A stretch of 5,632 bases of DNA, from assembly GCA_002482715.1 (NCBI GenBank), contig DLGN01000392.1:3443-9074 (forward strand). Reading direction: 5' to 3'. This document shows, one piece after another, positions 1-4,751 of the stretch (its first letter is position 1; the number at the start of each line of letters is the position of its first letter). The translations under genes and the position numbers were made by a program. Below the pieces are notes generated by a model. The model did not search any database, was not told the DNA's origin, and was given only the letters and a program-made list of their open reading frames with translations. The stretch comes from Oxalobacteraceae bacterium UBA7693 (lineage in GTDB: Bacteria; Pseudomonadota; Gammaproteobacteria; Burkholderiales; Burkholderiaceae_D).

Positions 1-20
1 TGATAAGGGTGGCTGCTCAT
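1..20 (-). CDS. Start of a further downstream gene (5' end only)
   Basis: Only the first six or so codons lie in the window, reading M-S-S-H-P-Y on the minus strand before the edge. The ATG at 18-20 overlaps the TGA stop of the preceding gene (17-19) as ATGA, the classic arrangement for translational coupling. A strong GGAGG ribosome binding site sits seven bases upstream, inside the preceding coding region. The start and the overlap are seen directly. That the reading frame continues as a real gene is inferred from them, and no function can be given. It would be the fourth gene of the minus-strand array. Confidence 0.6.
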
Positions 21-775
21 AAAATCGCCTCCGGTTCATTAACAATATTACTAATTTGATCTAATACCAATGCCCCATATAAGTCATTGCCATGAAGTGG
101 GTCAATAAAATATTCGGGCAATAAAAAACCATCGCTGTCCATCGAAGTTGCAGGGCAAGGTATAAATTTCATTCCCAATTTTTCGCATTCTGCATGCACG
201 ATATTGGAATGCAGCCTCCAAATTTTGTAACGAAAATAAGGCATGGCAACAGACATTTTTGCATATTTACCTTGCTTGAAAGTTGGCGGTAAATTAGCTG
301 TGCAAAAGGCATTGTCTCTAACTGGTGGAGGACTTTCTAAATGATAGAAATGAGTGGCAATCGAATTGCGTGCGGCATGGAAAATCTTAAATTCAGCCTG
401 AAGATTTGCCTGCAAAATTGCATAAATATAGTGGTAAGGTAAGATTTCTGCGTTTTCAACCAAAGGCAAATTTTTTTGATTCGGTAAAATAAAGTCAAAT
501 GGAGTGGAGTGTTCAAACAAGCCAACAAAGCTATGGCTGTTTCCTCCGATCTGAGAAAAGATAAACGATTCATCTATAGGTAGAAACGAAAATTTTTCAT
601 GCAACTTAGGATGCAAGCGTGCCTCGCTACCATTCTCATCGATAAAGTTCTTATCCTTAATCTCCACTAACAGATGCAAAATCTCCAGTGCATATGACAC
701 CTTAGTTAACTCCCGCTCCCTTGCTGCTCGTAAGGCATTAGTGTGACTCATACCAAAAACCTTCACTATCTTCAT
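17..775 (-). CDS. SGNH/GDSL-hydrolase-like protein, 252 aa
   Basis: Probably a cytoplasmic SGNH-superfamily enzyme (esterase or acyltransferase type) acting on an ester or acyl group; the substrate is unknown. Seen: a first beta strand MKIVKVFGMSH (residues 1-11) matches the usual position of the GDS nucleophile block, with G8-M-S10-H11 in place of G-D-S. G77-G78-N79-S80 could be the glycine/asparagine oxyanion block. Near the C-terminus D225-P-L-H228-G-N230-D-L-Y-G matches the catalytic Asp-x-x-His block V. A proline-rich stretch E-S-P-P-P-V (147-152) lies mid-protein. There is no signal peptide or membrane segment. The start is supported by AAAGGA nine bases upstream and by the first strand beginning at residue 2; an internal Met9 would cut that strand. 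It follows the oxygenase gene after 41 bp and overlaps the next gene by four bases, so it is probably co-transcribed with both. The family call rests on short motifs and order only; a non-hydrolytic relative is possible. Confidence 0.6.
   Translation of the reverse strand: MKIVKVFGMSHTNALRAARERELTKVSYALEILHLLVEIKDKNFIDENGSEARLHPKLHEKFSFLPIDESFIFSQIGGNSHSFVGLFEHSTPFDFILPNQKNLPLVENAEILPYHYIYAILQANLQAEFKIFHAARNSIATHFYHLESPPPVRDNAFCTANLPPTFKQGKYAKMSVAMPYFRYKIWRLHSNIVHAECEKLGMKFIPCPATSMDSDGFLLPEYFIDPLHGNDLYGALVLDQISNIVNEPEAIL
28..32 (-). promoter_or_regulatory. Strong Shine-Dalgarno (GGAGG) for the left-edge gene
   Basis: On the minus strand GGAGG is followed by seven bases and then the ATG of the left-edge gene. 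It lies within the last codons of the SGNH-like gene. It is the best Shine-Dalgarno match I saw in the window and is the main reason for calling a gene start at the very edge. Confidence 0.65.
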
Positions 776-784
776 CGGCTAACG

Positions 785-790
785 TCCTTT
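785..790 (-). promoter_or_regulatory. Ribosome binding site AAAGGA of the SGNH-like gene
   Basis: AAAGGA on the minus strand lies nine bases before the ATG at 773-775, inside the 41-bp gap after the oxygenase gene. It supports that start over the internal Met9 codon. Confidence 0.55.
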
Positions 791-816
791 TTCATCAAAT
801 GAAATTTGTATAGCAA

Positions 817-2496
817 CTAGTTGTCGAGTAGCCTCAATGCTGGTTGCTTCGCAATGCCAATAACATCACGCAACAATAATCCATCAACATCATTATTGTA
901 AAAGACGTGGAGAATTTCTTTGCTATCTGTACAGGGGTCAGTAATTTCTAAACGCAAGCATTGGAGACCTAAGCCGGCACTGGCAAAATAATCTTGCACA
1001 TCTTTACCATAACGATGAACTACACCAAATGCCTCTCGTGGCTTGGAAAAGTGCTGCGACACTTCCCGTTTTTCACTCTCAGCAAATCCTATCAATAGCA
1101 TTGCTTGTGGCGCCATTAGCCCAACGATATCAATAAACAGTTGTTGATCGTGGCGCACATATTCAAACAGGTGGCTAGCATTAATAAAATTAAATTCGCG
1201 GTCAGTCACCCCGTCTAATACATTTGAGTCGTCTTGTTTTGTATTTGCAAGCGTGACTTTTGTAAATAAACTTTGCTTAAGCATGCAGTGCTTACCAATT
1301 TGCAATGCGGAGCGCCATTGAAAAAAATGTGCTGGTACAGCATCAAAAAACACCTGCTGCCTCCTTTGGCTTTCCAATGCACCACATTGGATGCAACATG
1401 GTGCCTTACCCGTACTAGACAACCTCTGGTTTGGTCCCGGTGCAAATTCTGTACCGCCACAGAGATTGCACCTTGGTACGACATTTTTTGGCTGATTATC
1501 GGATGACGTGGCTGTCAATATGGCATCAAAATCGGCTGGACTTAAATCAGCAACAGGTGATCGCCAACCGACTTCCCCATTATTTGATTGATATTGCTCA
1601 GTTGTAAAAAACATCCGATTAATTCGGTTGTGAATAAGTGCAGCGCCGCGCCGTAGATGAGTATCTCTACGTCCGAAATGAATCACCAAACTGCGTCGAG
1701 TGAGGGCAGGATTAAGAACCGGACTACCACCATGAACTAATGAACCATGCCACAGAAAGGCTTGGCCTCGCTTCGGCAAAGCAGCTTCAGGTGGATAAGG
1801 ACTATTTTCTATCTGCCGATGCAAGTGAGTTCTGGCCTCGATTCTATCTGCCTCATTTACGCGTGGATCATGAAACACGATATCATCGGTAGGAAAACGA
1901 TAGTAGGGGAATTTATGCGAGCCTCGCACATAATTTAGTGGTCCAGATTCTGGCAATATATCTTCAAGTGCGATCCAAGCTGCAAACAAATGCGATCGAG
2001 GAGTGTGATTGACGTACCAAGGATCTCGATGAAGTGGTTGTCCGCTACCATACTCAAAATATAAGGTTTGGGTAGCAACTACCTCACCACCTAGAGCAAG
2101 ACTAGCGAGGCGGTGGATAGTAGGATGCAAATACAAATCTCTAGCCGCCTGTACGTGCGAATGAATATCTAACAAACGCACACCGGGCCCACGCTGAAAA
2201 ATAGCTAAACCTTCGTTGAGTGGAAGAGGTCTATCATGCCCAGGCCCCGCACCAGCGAGATCAAAAGGCGGCTGATTCCAAATAACTTCCAGCTCTTGCA
2301 ATAAATTGGAGATAGTTTGTTCAACACCAACCAAATCAACGATACAAAAACCGTCATTGATCAAATTAAGTAATGGGAGTGCTTCAATTGTACTAATCTC
2401 TTTACTCGCAACACGAGCGAGCAATGTTTGTTCAGCATCTACTTGATCTATCCACAAAGGATGCGCTAGATGGTTATCTTTGGTCAGGAAATCCAT
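817..2496 (-). CDS. Phytanoyl-CoA-dioxygenase-like oxygenase fused to zinc-ribbon and methyltransferase-like tail, 559 aa
   Basis: The N-terminal half is a PhyH-type Fe(II)/2-oxoglutarate oxygenase, which in this family usually hydroxylates an aliphatic or acyl substrate. Seen: H156-R-D158 (in G-Q-P-L-H-R-D-P-W-Y) gives the first two iron ligands, H255 in L-V-H-G-G-S the third, and R267/R268 in T-R-R-S-L-V-I-H-F the candidate 2-oxoglutarate arginine. I-A-L-E-D (175-179) and G-P-L-N-Y-V-R-G-S-H (185-194) are also typical of PhyH. After a linker, C343-N-L-C346 and C368-I-Q-C371-G-A-L-E form a zinc-ribbon with P-G-P-N-Q-R between. Residues about 395-535 resemble the later half of a class I methyltransferase (F-N-F-I-N-A-S-H-L-F-E-Y-V at 435-447, H-R-Y-G-K-D at 494-499), but no glycine-rich SAM loop or clear ribose-binding acid is visible, so methyl transfer may be lost. 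PhyH proteins are usually near 250-320 residues, so this is a true extension. No canonical Shine-Dalgarno precedes the ATG (only A/T-rich AAGATA), so expression may depend on coupling or a weak site. The substrate is unknown. Confidence 0.85.
   Translation of the reverse strand: MDFLTKDNHLAHPLWIDQVDAEQTLLARVASKEISTIEALPLLNLINDGFCIVDLVGVEQTISNLLQELEVIWNQPPFDLAGAGPGHDRPLPLNEGLAIFQRGPGVRLLDIHSHVQAARDLYLHPTIHRLASLALGGEVVATQTLYFEYGSGQPLHRDPWYVNHTPRSHLFAAWIALEDILPESGPLNYVRGSHKFPYYRFPTDDIVFHDPRVNEADRIEARTHLHRQIENSPYPPEAALPKRGQAFLWHGSLVHGGSPVLNPALTRRSLVIHFGRRDTHLRRGAALIHNRINRMFFTTEQYQSNNGEVGWRSPVADLSPADFDAILTATSSDNQPKNVVPRCNLCGGTEFAPGPNQRLSSTGKAPCCIQCGALESQRRQQVFFDAVPAHFFQWRSALQIGKHCMLKQSLFTKVTLANTKQDDSNVLDGVTDREFNFINASHLFEYVRHDQQLFIDIVGLMAPQAMLLIGFAESEKREVSQHFSKPREAFGVVHRYGKDVQDYFASAGLGLQCLRLEITDPCTDSKEILHVFYNNDVDGLLLRDVIGIAKQPALRLLDN
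1357..1470 (-). other. Zinc-ribbon module inside the oxygenase fusion (residues 343-380)
   Basis: The pattern is C343-x2-C346-G ... F351-x-P-G-P-N-x-R ... C368-x2-C371-G-x-L-E-x-x-R-R. This is the zinc-binding segment often found just before class I methyltransferase domains in bacterial tailoring proteins. It joins the dioxygenase half to the methyltransferase-like tail. The same pattern starts again at the right edge of the window in the plus-strand sulfotransferase. The cysteines are seen directly; zinc binding is inferred from the CxxC pair spacing. Confidence 0.7.
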
Positions 2497-2519
2497 AAAT
2501 TTATCTTTTTATTATTTAC

Positions 2520-2569
2520 ACTCAACACAAGCCAATGAGTAACTGACCATTTCGCACGATTGGGATATT
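2520..2569 (-). repeat. AATATCCCA ... GTTGAGT word pair between the fusion genes, copy 2
   Basis: On the minus strand AATATCCCA (2561-2569) starts just after the stop codon of the upstream sulfotransferase-methyltransferase gene. GTTGAGT (2520-2526) follows after 34 bases, then an A/T-rich run to the ATG of the oxygenase. The same two words in the same order precede the upstream gene (4084-4105) with a shorter 6-base spacer. This could be a shared leader or operator element, or chance in A/T-rich DNA. Confidence 0.25.
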
Positions 2570-2571
2570 TG

Positions 2572-4077
2572 TTAATTCGTCGTACGGCGCAACACTAACC
2601 AGTCTTGAAAACTGTTTGTATTTTGGCGCTGCAACCAATTACCAGGAAGGTGCCGAACAATTTCCAGCCCCTCATTTGCTATTAATTTATGCAAAAAAGA
2701 TTCTGTGTAAGCAATTACTCGTAGAGGCTCTTCCAAATCTGAAATATAAGAATTAGGAGAAACTTGTTTGCGCATCGGATAGACAGCGTTCACCGGTTGC
2801 TCGTCCATTGTAAAACTCTGAGGAAGGATGAAGAAAGATGCTATCCACTGACCTCCTGCACAGATAAAGGTCTTCAAATAACGAATATGCTTGATCAAGT
2901 CTTCTTCATACATATGCGTGAAGACCGATAAGCTTACTAGGCAATCAAATGAGGCCTTGGGAAAAGGCAACTCAATGTCCTCCAGAGCGCATCCATTTGG
3001 GTTATAACGTTCATTGTAGGTATTAAAATGATGGAAAGCGTATTTACCTGCACTTTCCCGCACATTGAAATTTTCTTGCAACCACTTAATTTGCCTCTCC
3101 AAAATATCAAAACCAGTATAACTACCCGAATAGTTTGCCCGCCGCAGGCCATATGCAACACGACCATAGCCACAACCGATATCGAGAATTGCTTTCGGTG
3201 GCACCACATTGAGCTTTAATACATCAGAGCTAAGTTGATCGGCAAGTGGTAAGAATCCTTGATCAGTCTCTCCCATGAAACGCAGCTCTTGCGGTGGAAT
3301 CAGTTCTGCTCTAGAAGTTGCGAGGCTAGAATGTGCTGGTTCAGAGACCTCGATTTGCCCTAATGCAGAGAGCCAACGCTGAGAAAATACCTGCTCGACA
3401 TAATGAAATAGGAGCAAATCTTCTTTTTCTCGCTCCAACAGCAACGCTATTGAGTCCTCCGATAGTTGCATCTTTTCAGGAAATAGACTAGCACCGTCAA
3501 CGCTTTCGTTAAGTGCCAATCTAGGTGCAGGAAGACCTAGGTTGAGGGCGAGCATTTGAAGCATTTGTGCAACTTGCTCGTGGCTACAAACCAGAAAAAA
3601 TTTATTATCGATGAATTCACGCGCAGAATTAAAATCACCCTCACCGCAAATCAAGCGACATTGCAAATTATTAAACTGGGATTTGAAATACCCGAGTGGC
3701 GAATCAACACCAAGACGCAAAAATGAATTGATATCCTCCGCCATAGCCGTTTTATGTAAACGACTTTGTGGATTACTCAAAAAGGCTGCATAAGTGGAAA
3801 TATAACGATCAATGGGGTTACGGACGATACTTAGATAAATAGGTTTTCGATCAAATTGCTGATGAATTCCATAACCAAAATGTCCTGCAACCATGCCATA
3901 GCCCGCTAGCTGATCCGCATTCAATTGCGAAATTTCACCATTGTAATTTTGAAAATACTTATCCTTCCCCATTGCTTCTATAAACAACTCCCGAATGGCA
4001 GAAGCATCAGTCAGGGGTACATGTATGTGGATAAGAACGTGATCCGCATTGATTCTATATTCTTCAGTAAAAAGCAT
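2572..4077 (-). CDS. Sulfotransferase (HS2ST-like) fused to SAM methyltransferase, 501 aa
   Basis: Residues about 12-235 resemble the Sulfotransfer_2 family (heparan-sulfate 2-O-sulfotransferase-like), which moves sulfate from PAPS to a hydroxyl, often on a sugar. Seen: strand I-H-I-H-V-P21-L22-T23 at the PAPS loop position, G65-H66-F-G-Y-G, the 3'-phosphate motif R86-N-P-I-D-R-Y-I-S94 with the usual eight-residue Arg-Ser offset, and N-N-L-Q-C-R-L-I-C-G (136-145). The family normally has P-K-T at the loop; here the lysine position is Leu22, so activity is uncertain. Residues about 262-501 form a class I SAM methyltransferase: I297-L-D-I-G-C-G-Y-G-R306 (motif I), acidic D324 in Y-T-G-F-D-I, P-F-P-K-A-S-F-D-C-L (371-380) and V-F-T-H-M (385-389). 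These motifs look intact, so methyl transfer is likely. There is no signal peptide or membrane segment, so it should be cytosolic. It is the first gene of the minus-strand array, 75 bp before the oxygenase fusion. The Shine-Dalgarno is weak (GAG in GTTGAGT, 7 bases upstream). The acceptor is unknown. Confidence 0.85.
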   Translation of the reverse strand: MLFTEEYRINADHVLIHIHVPLTDASAIRELFIEAMGKDKYFQNYNGEISQLNADQLAGYGMVAGHFGYGIHQQFDRKPIYLSIVRNPIDRYISTYAAFLSNPQSRLHKTAMAEDINSFLRLGVDSPLGYFKSQFNNLQCRLICGEGDFNSAREFIDNKFFLVCSHEQVAQMLQMLALNLGLPAPRLALNESVDGASLFPEKMQLSEDSIALLLEREKEDLLLFHYVEQVFSQRWLSALGQIEVSEPAHSSLATSRAELIPPQELRFMGETDQGFLPLADQLSSDVLKLNVVPPKAILDIGCGYGRVAYGLRRANYSGSYTGFDILERQIKWLQENFNVRESAGKYAFHHFNTYNERYNPNGCALEDIELPFPKASFDCLVSLSVFTHMYEEDLIKHIRYLKTFICAGGQWIASFFILPQSFTMDEQPVNAVYPMRKQVSPNSYISDLEEPLRVIAYTESFLHKLIANEGLEIVRHLPGNWLQRQNTNSFQDWLVLRRTTN

Positions 4078-4083
4078 AATTTA

Positions 4084-4105
4084 ACTCAACGAAAAATGGG
4101 ATATT
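4084..4105 (-). repeat. AATATCCCA-GTTGAGT word pair before the sulfotransferase-methyltransferase gene, copy 1
   Basis: On the minus strand AATATCCCA (4097-4105), six bases, then GTTGAGT (4084-4090) lie immediately before the ATG at 4075-4077. The GAG of the second word sits at Shine-Dalgarno distance here. It does not in copy 2 at 2520-2569, where it is more than 20 bases from the start, so the shared word is not simply a ribosome binding site. Confidence 0.25.
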
Positions 4106-4116
4106 GAAACAAACCT

Positions 4117-4146
4117 AATCTACTTTGGTGATCACGCTTAGGTAAA
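4117..4146 (-). promoter_or_regulatory. Weak sigma70-like promoter candidate for the minus-strand array
   Basis: On the minus strand TTTACC (4141-4146, four of six to TTGACA) and TAGATT (4117-4122, four of six to TATAAT) are separated by 18 bases. This would place the transcript start near 4110, about 33 bases before the ATG. Such matches are common by chance in A/T-rich DNA. I list it because some promoter is expected here and I saw no better one. Confidence 0.25.
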
Positions 4147-4331
4147 GGTAATGCGAGGTTCAAATAAAAATTTAAGTGCCGCTCTCCACCACTAACTTAC
4201 TGAGAACCGCTATGAACGTATTATTTCCTCTAACTGGAATAGGCTATCTGTACTACAACTTATAAACATAACTAGATCTGCACGCCATTGCAATACCAAA
4301 TCATTTGAATATGTTGATTTCTCTATGTATC

Positions 4332-4346
4332 GCTCTATGATAGAGC
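4332..4346. repeat. Perfect 6-bp-stem hairpin GCTCTA-TGA-TAGAGC
   Basis: Six perfectly paired bases close a three-base loop in the middle of the divergent spacer. No uridine run follows directly on either strand: the T6 run on the plus strand begins 16 bases later. A simple Rho-independent terminator is therefore not a good fit. It could be an operator dyad or an RNA stem. Confidence 0.5.
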
Positions 4347-4382
4347 ATGATAAAAACTCAGCTTTTTTGCCAATTTTATCAT
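4347..4382. repeat. 9-bp inverted repeat ATGATAAAA / TTTTATCAT, 18-bp spacer
   Basis: The arms at 4347-4355 and 4374-4382 are perfect reverse complements and begin directly after the preceding hairpin, giving two consecutive stem-capable elements over about 50 bases. The stem is A/T-rich and would be weak as RNA. The spacer holds the T6 run. Confidence 0.4.
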
Positions 4383-4573
4383 TTTACGTTGAGCATCATT
4401 TTCACTAATTTCTTTTGGCTTTTGCAATTTCAGGATTTTTTTGCAACTTAGCGTTCTACACACAAGGCTTCCGTTGCAGAGAAACCCATTTATTTTTTAT
4501 ACCTCACGTGCAATAAAGCGGTACTTGGCAAAACCTTGTTAGCAGCATTTTCAAGCACATCAACCAGTCCAAA

Positions 4574-4620
4574 TTAACATATCGTTAAACTATCTATTGA
4601 ACTGAAGTAGTCATCGTTAA
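4574..4620. repeat. GTTAA repeat set: inverted TTAAC/GTTAA plus direct ATCGTTAA x2
   Basis: TTAAC (4574-4578) and GTTAA (4584-4588) form an inverted repeat around ATATC. ATCGTTAA occurs at 4581-4588 and again at 4613-4620, a 32-bp offset close to three helical turns. The set lies about 70-115 bp upstream of the plus-strand -10 box, a possible regulator site. The words are short, and chance is a real alternative. Confidence 0.3.
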
Positions 4621-4664
4621 TAAATCACATATCAACGCGCCCCAGAATAACTCACGCAATCAGA

Positions 4665-4677
4665 TGAAAGACTTTCA
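4665..4677. promoter_or_regulatory. 13-bp palindrome TGAAAGACTTTCA in the -35 region, candidate operator
   Basis: Six perfect bases on each side of a central A. It ends 13 bases before the TATAAT box, so it covers the place where a -35 hexamer would sit, and no recognisable -35 is present. This fits a site for a dimeric activator or repressor controlling the plus-strand sulfotransferase gene. The palindrome is seen; the role is inferred. Confidence 0.35.
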
Positions 4678-4690
4678 CTTGGCAGTTCGC

Positions 4691-4696
4691 TATAAT
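4691..4696 (+). promoter_or_regulatory. TATAAT -10 box of the plus-strand sulfotransferase gene
   Basis: This is a perfect consensus hexamer 55 bases before the ATG, predicting a transcript start near 4703 and a leader of about 50 bases. At 16-18 bp upstream there is only A/G-rich sequence with no TTGACA-like hexamer, and no TG extension precedes the box. Confidence 0.55.
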
Positions 4697-4742
4697 CTTA
4701 ATAGCCTGTATTTTTATCGCTACAACGCTCCATCCCTAAACT

Positions 4743-4746
4743 AGGA
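4743..4746 (+). promoter_or_regulatory. Ribosome binding site AGGA of the plus-strand gene
   Basis: AGGA is followed by AAAGC and then ATG at 4752, a five-base spacing. An in-frame TAA at 4737-4739 rules out any start further upstream. Confidence 0.65.
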
Positions 4747-4751
4747 AAAGC

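Larger units (their letters stand above)
4078..4751. other. 674-bp divergent intergenic region, A/T-rich, no convincing gene
   Basis: This lies between two divergently transcribed genes and should carry both promoters. All frames break into short pieces. The longest I followed, a 34-codon phenylalanine-rich frame (4347-4451), lacks a ribosome binding site. It contains a hairpin (4332-4346), an adjoining 9-bp inverted repeat (4347-4382), two TTTTGCAA words, an ACTTGGCA word repeated at 4523-4530 and 4677-4684, a GTTAA repeat set (4574-4620), and the plus-strand promoter region (4665-4696). For a bacterial divergent spacer it is long, which leaves room for an unrecognised small RNA or decayed gene remnants. 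I could identify neither. Confidence 0.6.

Noticed and set aside
817..1470. Possible frameshift explaining the missing SAM loop in the oxygenase tail
   Set aside because: The frame stays open with recognisable methyltransferase-like segments on both sides of the gap and ends at a natural stop. Divergence explains it better than a frameshift, though homologues would settle it.
1273..1506. Plus-strand open frame of 77 codons
   Set aside because: It lies entirely opposite the zinc-ribbon part of the oxygenase fusion, has cysteine/tryptophan-rich low-sense content and no ribosome binding site. It is a shadow of the minus-strand gene.
4212..4265. 17-codon plus-strand frame (M-N-V-L-F-P-L-T-G...) that might be a leader peptide
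   Set aside because: No good ribosome binding site or upstream promoter, it is nearly 500 bases from the next plus-strand gene, and there is no attenuator-like structure directly after it.
4423..4447. TTTTGCAA direct repeats around a T-run, considered as a terminator
   Set aside because: There is no G/C-rich stem before the T-run, and no gene on the plus strand ends nearby.
4347..4451. 34-codon phenylalanine-rich plus-strand frame that could be a small membrane peptide
   Set aside because: The hydrophobic, Phe-rich content is what T-rich DNA gives by chance, the ATG lies inside an inverted repeat arm, and there is no Shine-Dalgarno.
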